Shown: piece by piece, positions 1-8,853 of the stretch
How positions within the stretch are numbered: the stretch's first letter is position 1
Layout of the letters: each line of letters begins with the position of its first letter
NCBI GenBank assembly: GCA_024102725.1
Contig: JAGFJL010000138.1
Coordinates: forward strand, 1 to 45,388
DNA length: 45,388 bases
Direction: 5' to 3'
DNA from: Nitrococcus mobilis
GTDB taxonomy: Bacteria; Pseudomonadota; Gammaproteobacteria; Nitrococcales; Nitrococcaceae
Notes under the pieces: model-generated
The model's input: only the letters and a program-made list of their open reading frames with translations
Told to the model about the DNA's origin: nothing
Database searches by the model: none
Made by a program: the position numbers and the translations under genes

Positions 1-2343
1 GCCCCGCACCCGCGGGGATCGACCTCTGGCCGTGGCCGATGCGCTGCACGCGCAGGCGGCTGCCCCGCACCCGCGGGGATCGACCCTCCGCAACAAACGT
101 GCTGTTTTTCTTGCCGCAGGCTGCCCCGCACCCGCGGGGATCGACCTTCACAGCTTTACAGTGCGGCACAGTCTCGAGAGGCTGCCCCGCACCCGCGGGG
201 ATCGACCTCCAGCCATTGCGGCTCGTCTATATGGATGGGCGGCTGCCCCGCACCCGCGGGGATCGACCCTCGGGACGCTGCTTGAGATGGGCTACGACGG
301 GGGCTGCCCCGCACCCGCGGGGATCGACCTTTCAAGATGTCGCCGGGTCTGGTCTTTGATCAGGCTGCCCCGCACCCGCGGGGATCGACCCGGGCGGGAG
401 CGGCCTAGTGTGACTGTCACCATGGCTGCCCCGCACCCGCGGGGATCGACCCATGTCCTCGACGGGCTGACCCTCGTAGCGGTCGGCTGCCCCGCACCCG
501 CGGGGATCGACCATCACAGAAGGGCTGATAGCTAATCGCGATTGCGGCTGCCCCGCACCCGCGGGGATCGACCCTCCCGGGGCAACTCGAAGCCTACTCG
601 TTGCTCGGCTGCCCCGCACCCGCGGGGATCGACCTGCTCTCCAGATTCACGCCATCACGGGGCTGACGGCTGCCCCGCACCCGCGGGGATCGACCTCCGC
701 TTTCGGAAGAATCGCTGAGGGCGGTCGGGGCTGCCCCGCACCCGCGGGGATTGACCCGCGAGCCGTACTAGCGGAAAGGTGGGTATGGGGGCTGCCCCGC
801 ACCCGCGGGGATCGACCATAGTTGTAGAGATTCACTCTGACGCGATTCGCGGCTGCCCCGCACCCGCGGGGATCGACCCTTGCGGGCCTCCGGTCGTTGA
901 TTGTTCCTCGCGGCTGCCCTGCACCCGCGGGGATCGACCTTTCGGCGTGAAAACCGTCACGCTTTACCGCGGGGCTGCCCCGCACCCGCGGGGATCGACC
1001 CAAGCGCACGTAGCGGGGTAGTGTGGGTGGGGGGGCTGCCCCGCACCCGCGGGGATCGACCGTCCTTGGCCAGATCCGCCTGATTCATGGGCCGGGCTGC
1101 CCCGCACCCGCGGGGATCGACCCGCACGATCAGCCGCATCAGCCGTCCAGGTGAGGGCTGCCCCGCACCCGCGGGGATCGACCTCCTGGGCTGATCTACG
1201 GGCGGCTGCTTGATCGGGCTGCCCCGCACCCGCGGGGATCGACCCAATGCGATCAGCAGCTGTGGCACTACCCAAAGGGCTGCCCCGCACCCGCGGGGAT
1301 CGACCCTATCCACCACAAGACACCATCTATCCTCACCTGGCTGCCCCGCACCCGCGGGGATCGACCCCACCCATATCCTATCTCTGCCGTGGGGTGCGCG
1401 GCTGCCCCGCACCCGCGGGGATCGACCTGGACTTGGCTGCTATCGGCTGCCTAGCGGTTAGGCTGCCCCGCACCCGCGGGGATCGACCCCAGGCGTTGGG
1501 TTCAAAGCCGGTTGATCCGCCGGCTGCCCCGCACCCGCGGGGATCGACCTTCTGTCAAGTCAGTCGCATTAAAAGCTAAATCGGCTGCCCCGCACCCGCG
1601 GGGATCGACCTACACCCTGGCTTGAATCACCAACAACTAACTTGGCTGCCCCGCACCCGCGGGGATCGACCTTTTCCAGAAGAAATCAACAAAGTTGCCT
1701 TCGAGGCTGCCCCGCACCCGCGGGGATCGACCCCAAGACGAGACGGGGCTCACGTTAGTGGTGCCGGCTGCCCCGCACCCGCGGGGATCGACCTTCACGC
1801 GGGATCACATGGCGCGGGCGAGCTGGGGCTGCCCCGCACCCGCGGGGATCGACCCCCGGTTTCTAGCTGGGATCAGCTACTGGCCGCGGCTGCCCCGCAC
1901 CCGCGGGGATCGACCCCACAGGCACAGAATACCCACCCGCCGTAGCAAGGCTGCCCCGCACCCGCGGGGATCGACCCTGAATCTGGTCGGCATAAATCGG
2001 CAACACCTCGGCTGCCCCGCACCCGCGGGGATCGACCTGGGTGGGGTAGACATGATCCTATGGGCGATATGGCTGCCCCGCACCCGCGGGGATCGACCCA
2101 CTTTCTCCCTTTGCGCTGATGATCCCCTCGAGGCTGCCCCGCACCCGCGGGGATCGACCGACCGGATGGCCGCGCGGTCAAATACCGCAAGAGGCTGCCC
2201 CGCACCCGCGGGGATCGACCTCGGCCCACGTAGTAACTGGACGCATCGATCTCGGCTGCCCCGCACCCGCGGGGATCGACCCCGCGTTATCGTCGAGTGC
2301 AAGGGTGCAGCGCTGGCTGCCCCGCACCCGCGGGGGAGATCGA
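1..2343 (+). CRISPR. Type I-E-like CRISPR array, 39 repeat units and 38 spacers
   Basis: A 28-bp repeat beginning GGCTGCCCCGC and ending GGGGATCGACC recurs at an exact 61-bp period (starts at 58, 119, 180 and so on to 2315), so every spacer is 33 bp. The first unit is cut by the window edge (bases 1-24). The inner palindrome GCCCCGC/GCGGGG and the GGGGAT..ACC end match the I-E repeat family. Units at 729 and 912 carry single C-to-T changes (positions 752 and 920). The last unit at 2315 has a 3-bp GAG insertion and a diverged end, which is typical of the leader-distal terminus, so leader, cas genes and newest spacers should lie left of base 1. No cas gene is present in the window. The first spacer base is a pyrimidine in 34 of 38 spacers. 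Confidence 0.98.
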
Positions 2344-2945
2344 AGCCGCGCAGCCGAGCGCGAACAGGGGCATGTGGAGAGCTTGCCGGAAAGGATTGCT
2401 ATGGGCATCTTGTAGCAGTCTCGGTATCAGACGGCCTCGGCCGGCAATGCGCGGCATTTATCAGCTCTATGATGAATGCCGACTCACGGCACGCTCGCCC
2501 GCATCCGGTCCAACTGCTTTAAAGCAAGTGGGAGCTCCGGGCAATATGGGCCGAAGAGGAGAAAGCGAAGCGCCGGCGGGCATGGACGCTCACGGCGGCG
2601 GCCATCGTCATCATCAGCTCGTGGATGATCGTGCGCAATCGCTGACGCATAACCGGGTGGTCGCGGCGGGGCATCGTCGCCGGCGAGCACCTCAAGGCAT
2701 CGACACAACCGCGCGGTACGCTGCGACCACCTCGAAAACGCTCTTGCACTGACATAGCAATCCCAGGTAGCTTTTGGCCACACCACGCGTCGGCAGTGCT
2801 GTGTCATACACCAGGACTCGGGGCCCAGCTGCCCGGGGAACTGCATCAAGCATGGTAGCCCTTGCCCGACGAGTGCCAGCCCGGCCGAGTCGATGGTCAG
2901 CCGCTGGTTCTGACGGATATGAAGGAACCTCTGACCAATTACCTT

Positions 2946-3018
2946 TTCGTCGTCCCGCCGAAAGCCGGAACCCAGTAAAATCAACAGCCTGGGCGCCGAC
3001 CTTCGCCGGTGTGACGAA
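2946..3018. repeat. Dispersed palindromic repeat, family A (GCCGGAA type)
   Basis: Two arms, 2946-2975 (TTCGTCGTCCCGCCGAAAGC onward) and 2988-3018 (ending TTCGCCGGTGTGACGAA), are imperfect inverted copies of each other. They match the widespread intergenic element with arms of the form CGTCATTCCGGCGAAAGCCGGAAT. A second copy lies at 31050-31200 in this window. Such elements are noncoding and mobilised in trans or ancient. Confidence 0.65.
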
Positions 3019-3097
3019 TAAATCAGATACTCTCTAGCAACCCGGCTTCATGCGTTTATCATTTAGGAAACATCTGACTAATTGATCTATTCGCCCA

Positions 3098-3137
3098 GAG
3101 CACTTCGACCAGCTCAGGAGAAACCTACCGAAGGGTG
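3098..3137. repeat. Dispersed palindromic repeat, family B (CTTCGACCAGCTCAGGAG)
   Basis: The segment contains CACTTCGACCAGCTCAGGAG and ends CCGAAGGG. It is closely related, in reverse complement, to 44761-44797 and more weakly to 24520-24547. The palindromic ends (CCCTTCG/CGAAGGG) fit a REP-like intergenic element. Confidence 0.55.
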
Positions 3138-3158
3138 TTTTTTAAAATTTAAAGCAAT

Positions 3159-3210
3159 ATATGAAATTCCATTCATATTCCGCCAAGCCAGTATGAACGG
3201 AATTTCATAT
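3159..3210. promoter_or_regulatory. 19-bp near-perfect inverted repeat upstream of the AT-rich operon
   Basis: The left arm (3159-3177, ATATGAAATTCCATTCATA) and right arm (3192-3210) pair at 18 of 19 positions around a 14-nt loop. It lies about 110 bp before the ATP-grasp start. It could be an operator, an attenuator-type hairpin, a terminator for anything entering from the left, or an element end. The sequence alone does not decide. Confidence 0.6.
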
Positions 3211-3318
3211 CTTTCTTAAGCGATTGATAACAGAAGCTATTTTGTTAGCTTATCAGCGCCTTATGAATGTCAGCTGGTACTCCTTCGTGGGGTTCATATT
3301 TTAGAAAACCCTATTTTT

Positions 3319-4494
3319 ATGGAAAACATAATCTTTAAGCTACTAAGATACGCTGCACGAATAGATCGGCTATTTAACCAAGTCAATCAAGATATCCGAG
3401 TTCATCTAAGCAAACGGAAAAATACTACACGGCCAGTCACATGGCGTATATTCAACCAAATTTTTCTGCTAATAAACTCCGGGGTTTCGGCAAAAGAATA
3501 TTATTTACAATCACTTTGGAGTTCCAATTTATCCAAGCAAAAAAGGCGCGAATATTTAGGTGGATTTGGTAGCTATGAATGGCAAACCGCAAAAAATATC
3601 AAAGGCTACACAGCCCTCATGGATGATAAATTTTTATTTGATGTAATTTTGCGAACTGCAGGCCTTAACACAGGCACAACCTTAGCTATTTATAGCGAGA
3701 CCGCTCTTTATAGCAGCTGCCTTGTTTTAAAAGATGCCGCAGCATTCAAACGATGGTTTGTTTCAAATGGAGAAAACATTTTTATAAAACCATTACGTGG
3801 GATCAATGGGAAAGGTACGCTTAGCATTGGAAAACGCCTGCCGGCTGCACAATCCTCCTGGGAGCAGCTACCATCAAAACAATCAATTTCATTGGATGAA
3901 GTAAGCAATCGTATATGCAACCGAAACGGCGAAGAATTTATCATTCAAAAACGATTGATGCCAAGTGCTGAAATGGCACAATTTTCAAAGAATGTTTTGC
4001 AGACTTTACGGGTTATGACGCTCCGTGGAGCTCATGATATAAAACTAGTAGCAGCAGCATTAAAAATCGGAAGCGGAAAATCCGCAGTGGACAATCTACT
4101 TCACGGTAAAAATATGATCGCTGCTGTCAATCTGGATAATGGTAAACTCAGCGCAGCTGTCGAAGCAATCGATGGAGAACCAGTCTGGCACAGCTCGCAC
4201 CCTATATCCAATGCCCCAATAGAAGGTTTTCAATTACAAAATATAAATGAAATAAAGTCGCTTGTGCTGCGTGCTGCAGAAAATTTCCCTTGGTTCAAGA
4301 CCGTTGGATGGGACGTGGCCTTAACTGCAGACGGCCCAATAATTTTAGAAGGCAATTACTGGGCAGATATTTTACTCATTCAAATAGCACACAAAAAAGG
4401 TGTGCTTAGCTGGCCTGAATACAGAGCATTTTTTTACAACAATCAACTTTATCGAAGAATAGGCATGGGCTTCATGCGCCCTTTACCATATTGA
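3319..4494 (+). CDS. Sugar-transfer-associated-type ATP-grasp protein
   Basis: The 391-aa protein matches the ATP-grasp fold described as sugar-transfer associated (ATPgrasp_ST, YheC-like relatives). It has the lysine strand FIKPLRGINGKGT (about residues 155-167), the TLRVMTLRG strand (about 229-237), the GWDVALTADGPIILEGN segment carrying the acidic Mg-ATP ligands (about 336-352), and no signal peptide. Members ligate a carboxylate to an amine or other nucleophile using ATP; the substrate here is unknown. It is the first gene of a tight operon with two PLP enzymes, so it probably joins an amino-acid-derived product to something else (inference). The coding is AT-rich, unlike the flanks, suggesting transfer. 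The start ATG has only a weak upstream Shine-Dalgarno sequence; a slightly later start is possible. Confidence 0.75.
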   Translation: MENIIFKLLRYAARIDRLFNQVNQDIRVHLSKRKNTTRPVTWRIFNQIFLLINSGVSAKEYYLQSLWSSNLSKQKRREYLGGFGSYEWQTAKNIKGYTALMDDKFLFDVILRTAGLNTGTTLAIYSETALYSSCLVLKDAAAFKRWFVSNGENIFIKPLRGINGKGTLSIGKRLPAAQSSWEQLPSKQSISLDEVSNRICNRNGEEFIIQKRLMPSAEMAQFSKNVLQTLRVMTLRGAHDIKLVAAALKIGSGKSAVDNLLHGKNMIAAVNLDNGKLSAAVEAIDGEPVWHSSHPISNAPIEGFQLQNINEIKSLVLRAAENFPWFKTVGWDVALTADGPIILEGNYWADILLIQIAHKKGVLSWPEYRAFFYNNQLYRRIGMGFMRPLPY

Positions 4495-4557
4495 CAAAGG
4501 GCTAACTTTTATTGTAATAAAATCTGCGCTTTATACACAACATCAGGATCTATATTA

Positions 4558-6192
4558 ATGAAATCTCAATTACTTGATTTCAATCCTGACCAGAAAATAA
4601 ATCTTCCACTTGAAGAAATTTTATCTTCCGGCGCTGATCATAGATCACTCATCAATTCTAAAACTGGCTTTAATAAATATTGGTGTGCCTATTCACCATT
4701 AGAAAATGTCATACCATTCGGTTCCTGCACGGCATCATCGGTTAGCCCTGTTGGATACAGTGCTATGCAGGAAATGCATGAAAGATTCCTCGCGGTCGGC
4801 CCCGGGAAAGCTCTTAGAAAAGCAATTAGCGAAAACAATAATAATTTACGACGCGAAATCATTTCTATTTTAACATACGGACTTGTCCCTGGAGTTGAAT
4901 TAGCCCTTATGCCGTCAGGAACTGACGCGGAATTACTTGCCCTGTATTTAGCTGCCGGTCGAGACGGTAGGAAAATATGCAATATATTGATTGCACCAAC
5001 TGAAGTGGGCAGCGGAACACTTAACGCAGCTTCTTGCCTTCACTTCGACAAAAACTTACCAAGCGGAAATAAAGTTACGCCTGGTGACCCAGTTGATCAA
5101 CAGCTTGCTGATCGGACTGAACTGCATAAAATTTCAATTAGGAATGCTTCAGGTGCAACTAAAAATCCAGATGAAATTGATCAAGAAATTATAGATAAAG
5201 TTAAAAGCGCTGTAAATAAAGGGAAAAAAGTCTTGTTGCATATGATTGCACACAGCAAAACAGGAGTGCATGCGCCAAGCCTGAAAACAATCGAAATGTT
5301 GCACCAACGCTATAAAGACAATCTAGTGGTCGTAGTGGATGCCGCCCAAGGCCGATTCAGTCGACGTGGCCTGATTAAAGCTTTAAATAATGGGTATCTT
5401 GTAATAATTACCGGATCCAAATTTTTTGGGGGTGCTTTTTTCTCCGGCGGGCTATTAATTCCCCCACAACTGCACCCTGCAAAACTTAATTTAAAGCCTC
5501 TGCCTATGGGATTCAATGACTATATAACCAATGATCAATTACCTGCTAGTTGGCAAGGCCTATGCGCTAACACACCTGAGAACAGCAACCTTGGGCTGTC
5601 TTTGCGTTGGGTTGGAGCGCTTGCTGAAATCCGGAATTATTATCTAACCCCCTCAGAGCTCCGATTAAAAGTTTTACGGGCATTCGAGAATATGCTTCCA
5701 GCAATATTTGGCTCGTCGCCTTATATCCAATTAAAACAAAGTGGCACACCAATAATCGATAATCAAACAGAAAGGTTTTTACAGTCTAAAACAACTGTTT
5801 TTTCTTTTAGTTTAAGAAAAACTTTACATGCCCCAGTTTTATTGAATCATCAAGAGCTAAGCGATATTTTTAAGTGGCTAAATTTCGATGTTTCAAACCG
5901 CTTAGCCGACTCAGAACCTGAAATAAGGCGATCGCTTGCACCGCGTCATCATATAGGCCAACCTGTTTGGATCGGCTCCCCAGATTTTTCTGGACCAAGC
6001 GTTCTGCGCATCGCCATCGGGAGCGTTTTAATCGCAAGAATCGCTTCGGATATCCGTTACGGCTCAACTTTAGAACAAAGAATTAACTGGCTTGAAGATC
6101 AATTGATTTCACTGAAACGGAAAATCGAAACATTAACCTGTCATTTCGACAAAATAAAAAAGTTCGAAGAACTATCAAATAGGCGCATATGA
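4558..6192 (+). CDS. PLP-dependent enzyme, fold type I (aminotransferase class V-like), unknown substrate
   Basis: The 544-aa soluble protein has a fold-type I pattern. PSGTDAE (119-125) is a phosphate-cup-like loop, VVVVDAAQGRF (257-267) carries the Asp (261) that contacts the pyridine nitrogen, and TGSKFFGG (285-292) carries the candidate Schiff-base Lys288. Its order of motifs resembles class V aminotransferases, cysteine desulfurases and related lyases, but I cannot assign a reaction. At 544 aa it is longer than the usual 380-420, with extra N-terminal and C-terminal parts. It starts 63 bp after the ATP-grasp gene and its stop overlaps the next start by 4 bp (ATGA), so the three are co-translated. 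An AGGATC sequence precedes the ATG. AT-rich like its neighbours. Confidence 0.75.
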   Translation: MKSQLLDFNPDQKINLPLEEILSSGADHRSLINSKTGFNKYWCAYSPLENVIPFGSCTASSVSPVGYSAMQEMHERFLAVGPGKALRKAISENNNNLRREIISILTYGLVPGVELALMPSGTDAELLALYLAAGRDGRKICNILIAPTEVGSGTLNAASCLHFDKNLPSGNKVTPGDPVDQQLADRTELHKISIRNASGATKNPDEIDQEIIDKVKSAVNKGKKVLLHMIAHSKTGVHAPSLKTIEMLHQRYKDNLVVVVDAAQGRFSRRGLIKALNNGYLVIITGSKFFGGAFFSGGLLIPPQLHPAKLNLKPLPMGFNDYITNDQLPASWQGLCANTPENSNLGLSLRWVGALAEIRNYYLTPSELRLKVLRAFENMLPAIFGSSPYIQLKQSGTPIIDNQTERFLQSKTTVFSFSLRKTLHAPVLLNHQELSDIFKWLNFDVSNRLADSEPEIRRSLAPRHHIGQPVWIGSPDFSGPSVLRIAIGSVLIARIASDIRYGSTLEQRINWLEDQLISLKRKIETLTCHFDKIKKFEELSNRRI

Positions 6193-7478
6193 GCAGATTA
6201 ACCCCTTCTCACATTTCAAGCGTACTGCAGCATGCTGTAAACTCAGATCTAATAAATGATTCAAATCCATGGGCTATATTTCATAATCTCGACATGTTTC
6301 GAGAAAACCTACGTTTAGTTCGCGATTCTTTTCCATCTAATTCTTTGCACACACTTGCCATAAAAGCAAATCCATTGCTGGAATTACTACGAATTGCGCT
6401 TGAAGAAAAGTTTGGTCTAGAAGCGGCTTCTTTTGAGGAAACAAGACTGGCTATTTCGGCTGGCTGCCCTCCTGAAAAAATTTTTTTTGATTCGCCCGCA
6501 AAAACTAAAGTAGAACTTATGCAAGCTCTTAAGTTAGGGGTGTCAATTAGCGCTGATAACTTTGAAGAGCTTGACCGTATAAACCAACTTATTAGCCCTG
6601 AATGCACTTCAAAAATTGGTTTACGAATTAATCCTGAAGTTGGCGCTGGACGCATTCGTCAAACAAGTGTTGCCACGAGTAATTCTAAATTTGGCGTTTT
6701 GATAAATTCTAATTTTAACAAAATTATAGCTGTATTTGAACAATTTCCATGGTTAACTGGCGTGCACTTCCATGTGGGCTCACAAGGTTGCGACTTGTCA
6801 TTACTGTTGGCTGCCGCTAGGAGAATTGCTGATTTGCTTGATGCCATTTCAGATCGTTTAGGTGAAAAACGGATCAAATGGATCAACATTGGTGGAGGCA
6901 TCCCTGCATCTTATCAAGATGATACCGTTGTTCCAGAATTCCATGACTATGCCCAGGGACTAAAAAAAATCACGCCCGGCCTATTTTTTAATAAAAAATT
7001 ATTGATCTCTGAATTCGGAAGAGCTATTCAGGCTAATTGCGGTTGGGCGGCAAGCCGGGTTGAGTATGTCAAGGAAACCTCAGACTCAGTTCTGGCGATC
7101 GTTCATTTTGGCGCCGACTTTTTAATGCGGACAATATATGCTCATCAGGATTGGCCCCACGAGTTTTTACTATGTACAGCGGATGGGGCACTGAAAAATG
7201 CGCCGGCTATCCAAACCACGATCGCTGGCCCGTTATGCTTTGCGGGAGACCTGCCTGGCCGCTGTGTCAAACTCCCGGAACCGGAGGTTAATGATCTGGC
7301 TGTGGTACGGGATACAGGAGCCTATACATTGAGCATGTGGTCCCGGCATTGCAATCGTGCAATTCCTCTGATTATCGGCTATTCACAGGAAAAAGAAAAA
7401 TATCGCTTCGACGTATTGCATCAGCGAGAACAAATTGAGGATATCATTAATCAATGGAATAACAAGTCTCAGAATTAA
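6189..7478 (+). CDS. PLP-dependent decarboxylase-like enzyme, fold type III (LysA/ornithine decarboxylase family)
   Basis: The 429-aa protein has the alanine-racemase-fold barrel with the PLP lysine in LAIKANP (Lys59). It also has HFHVGSQ (about 195-201), the glycine-rich phosphate loop NIGGG (about 233-237), the partner-subunit-type motif GPLCFAGD (about 346-353, equivalent to the CxxxD motif of diaminopimelate decarboxylase) and RDTGAYTLSMW (about 373-383). Family members decarboxylate diaminopimelate, ornithine, arginine or related amino acids, usually as dimers. Cellular LysA is normally about the same length but sits in other contexts, so a dedicated biosynthetic decarboxylase is likelier than lysine synthesis. 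It resembles the broad group that includes the rhizobial Y4yA-type proteins (low certainty). Translationally coupled to the preceding PLP enzyme. Confidence 0.8.
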   Translation: MSRLTPSHISSVLQHAVNSDLINDSNPWAIFHNLDMFRENLRLVRDSFPSNSLHTLAIKANPLLELLRIALEEKFGLEAASFEETRLAISAGCPPEKIFFDSPAKTKVELMQALKLGVSISADNFEELDRINQLISPECTSKIGLRINPEVGAGRIRQTSVATSNSKFGVLINSNFNKIIAVFEQFPWLTGVHFHVGSQGCDLSLLLAAARRIADLLDAISDRLGEKRIKWINIGGGIPASYQDDTVVPEFHDYAQGLKKITPGLFFNKKLLISEFGRAIQANCGWAASRVEYVKETSDSVLAIVHFGADFLMRTIYAHQDWPHEFLLCTADGALKNAPAIQTTIAGPLCFAGDLPGRCVKLPEPEVNDLAVVRDTGAYTLSMWSRHCNRAIPLIIGYSQEKEKYRFDVLHQREQIEDIINQWNNKSQN

Positions 7479-7810
7479 ACTATTCGAATCAAAGCACAGG
7501 CGCAGACCAGCTTATGAGGTTTCTCAATAATGCTTAAATGCTTATCTGGCTCACCCCATGCCTTTACACACAAGTCTGAAAATCTCCGTAAAATCAGACA
7601 GATGAGTTTTTGCTCATGTAGTTGTTTTTCTCATGTAGTTGTTTTTTATTATGTTTTTCGACTTATGTGTAAGGCGATGGGCTCACCCTACTCTCTTGAA
7701 AGCCTTCGCTTAAGCTTAACCTCTGGTTTTTACACTCTCTTGCGCCGGAAGCAAAAATATAAGTGTAAAACACCATGATCAGCCATACCCTATCCCCTTT
7801 GCTCCTCAAC
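7479..7810. other. AT-rich right border of the operon, no convincing gene
   Basis: This stretch returns from AT-rich to GC-rich DNA. It holds a 17-bp tandem duplication (7613-7646), an imperfect inverted repeat of about 26 bp (7550-7575 against about 7659-7684), and a 9-bp inverted pair TTTTACACT / AGTGTAAAA near 7727 and 7760 that could end transcription of the operon. The 82-codon frame at 7530-7778 has no homology signs and odd composition, so I do not call it. Confidence 0.5.
7613..7646. repeat. 17-bp perfect tandem duplication
   Basis: CTCATGTAGTTGTTTTT occurs twice back to back (7613-7629 and 7630-7646) in the AT-rich border downstream of the operon. It is probably a local slippage product; no function is evident. 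Confidence 0.85.
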
Positions 7811-8485
7811 TTACAGCAGCAGCTCCTGCAGCGCCGCGGCATCCGTTATTTCGATGCGCTCACCGCGAACTCGGATGAAGCCCTCGCGCTCGAGCTCGCG
7901 GAATAACCGCGAGAGCGTCTCCGGCTGCATGGCGAGTTGCGAGGCGATCAGCATCTTGCGCGCGGGCAGCTGGACCGTCCCCGAACTCGCATCCGCCGAG
8001 CGCAAGCGCAGAAGATAGTGCACGAGCCGGAAGCGCGCATTCTGAATGGTCAGCGCCTCGATCTCGTCGAGATGCCGCTGGGTGCGCGCCACCATTCGGT
8101 GCAAGAGCGCGCGACAGGTGGCGAACGAGGTCTCGAGGATCGCAAGATAGGTATCGCGATCGAATCCGCGTACGATGCTGGCCGTCACAGCTTGGGCATT
8201 GACCGGATACCGCGGCGTATCCATGAACAGGATCCCTTCGGCAAAACTCTGCCGTGGCGCCACCAAATCCATGATTTTTTGATGACCGTCACGAGATAAC
8301 CGGTACAGTTTGATCTGCCCGTATTCGAGCCACCAGAAAGTCTCCGCGCGATCGCCCTGGACGAACAGATGCGCCTCGGCATCGAGATGCCGAATTCGGC
8401 TATGCGCCTGTACTTGCCGGCGCTGCGCCTCGTCGAGCGCGGCAAACAGATAATGGTCCGCCAGCTCGTCGGTAGCTTTGTTCAT
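7811..8485 (-). CDS. Crp/Fnr-family regulator, Dnr-like
   Basis: The protein (225 aa from the chosen ATG) has an N-terminal cyclic-nucleotide-type beta-barrel (about 15-120), a long dimerisation helix, and a C-terminal winged HTH with the recognition helix MQPETLSRLFRELE, whose E..SR pattern suits FNR-type half sites (TTGAT). No N-terminal cysteine cluster for an iron-sulfur cluster is visible, so it is closer to Dnr (haem/NO-sensing) than to Fnr. An upstream in-frame TTG at 8536 overlaps the stop of the Rieske gene and would add 17 residues without domain character, so I prefer 8485. It is co-transcribed with the Rieske protein, and an FNR-like box lies ahead of the pair, suggesting autoregulation. 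Confidence 0.85.
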   Translation of the reverse strand: MNKATDELADHYLFAALDEAQRRQVQAHSRIRHLDAEAHLFVQGDRAETFWWLEYGQIKLYRLSRDGHQKIMDLVAPRQSFAEGILFMDTPRYPVNAQAVTASIVRGFDRDTYLAILETSFATCRALLHRMVARTQRHLDEIEALTIQNARFRLVHYLLRLRSADASSGTVQLPARKMLIASQLAMQPETLSRLFRELEREGFIRVRGERIEITDAAALQELLL

Positions 8486-8532
8486 GAGCTGGCCGCATCC
8501 GAGGATCCGCAACGCTTCAGGGTCACAACCGT

Positions 8533-8853
8533 TCAATCATCGAGGTCGTTACGCAGCTCGATGCGGCCATCCACGACTCGCACCGGAAAGGCATGCACCG
8601 GCTCATAGGCGGGCGGCGCAACCGCCTCGCCCGTTTTAATCGAAAAACGCGCGCCGTGCATACTGCACTCCACTTCATCACCTTCCACGACGCCCTCGGA
8701 GAGCTCGTAGTCCTCGTGCGTGCAGCAGTCGTAAAGCGCATAGTAGCCATCTTCCAAGTGGAAGACGACGATCGCATCGCCATCCACCCATACCGCTTTG
8801 CACTCGCCCAATGGGATCTCACCCTCCTGGGCTACCGCAACCCAATCACTCAC
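8533..8853 (-). CDS. Rieske [2Fe-2S] ferredoxin-like protein
   Basis: The 106-aa soluble protein has both Rieske ligand motifs: CTHED (C-x-H) at about 43-47 and CSMHGARF (C-x-x-H) at about 62-69, followed by the VHAFPVRV strand. It has the length of stand-alone ferredoxins serving dioxygenases or NirD-like partners, and no oxygenase subunit is nearby. The start is GTG at 8853, supported by a GGAGGTGG Shine-Dalgarno sequence five bases upstream. It is the first gene of an operon with the Dnr-like regulator and sits about 60 bp from an FNR-type box, so expression under low oxygen or NO is likely. Its electron-transfer partner is unknown. Confidence 0.85.
   Translation of the reverse strand: MSDWVAVAQEGEIPLGECKAVWVDGDAIVVFHLEDGYYALYDCCTHEDYELSEGVVEGDEVECSMHGARFSIKTGEAVAPPAYEPVHAFPVRVVDGRIELRNDLDD

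Larger units (their letters stand above)
2344..3318. other. Gene-poor region between CRISPR array and AT-rich operon
   Basis: No convincing gene is present. At 2526-2645 (+) a 39-codon open stretch reads like the tail of a membrane protein (charged EEEKAKRRR segment, then a hydrophobic run and RNR stop), but it has no start and an in-frame stop lies just upstream, so it is at most a gene remnant. A 166-codon minus-strand frame at 2484-2984 resembles no family known to me. The right part becomes AT-rich from about 3120 and holds two dispersed palindromic repeats and a long hairpin, listed separately. Confidence 0.6.

Noticed and set aside
1..2343. Self-targeting spacers
   Set aside because: By eye I found no spacer matching another part of the window; an alignment search would be needed to be sure.
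32..2522. Many open frames with repeated PRTRGDRP / PAPAGID / PHPRGST peptides on both strands
   Set aside because: They are translations of the CRISPR repeat in shifting frames (61-bp period) and not genes.
2484..2984. 166-codon minus-strand frame next to the CRISPR array
   Set aside because: Its beginning runs through a dispersed palindrome and no family motif is visible; it lacks a credible ribosome-binding site.
3319..7478. Genomic island with integrase and attachment sites
   Set aside because: Composition is foreign, but no integrase, tRNA or flanking direct repeats were seen at the borders.
7530..7778. 82-codon frame in the AT-rich border
   Set aside because: It includes the tandem duplication, has odd Ser/Cys/Phe-rich composition, and no homology signs.
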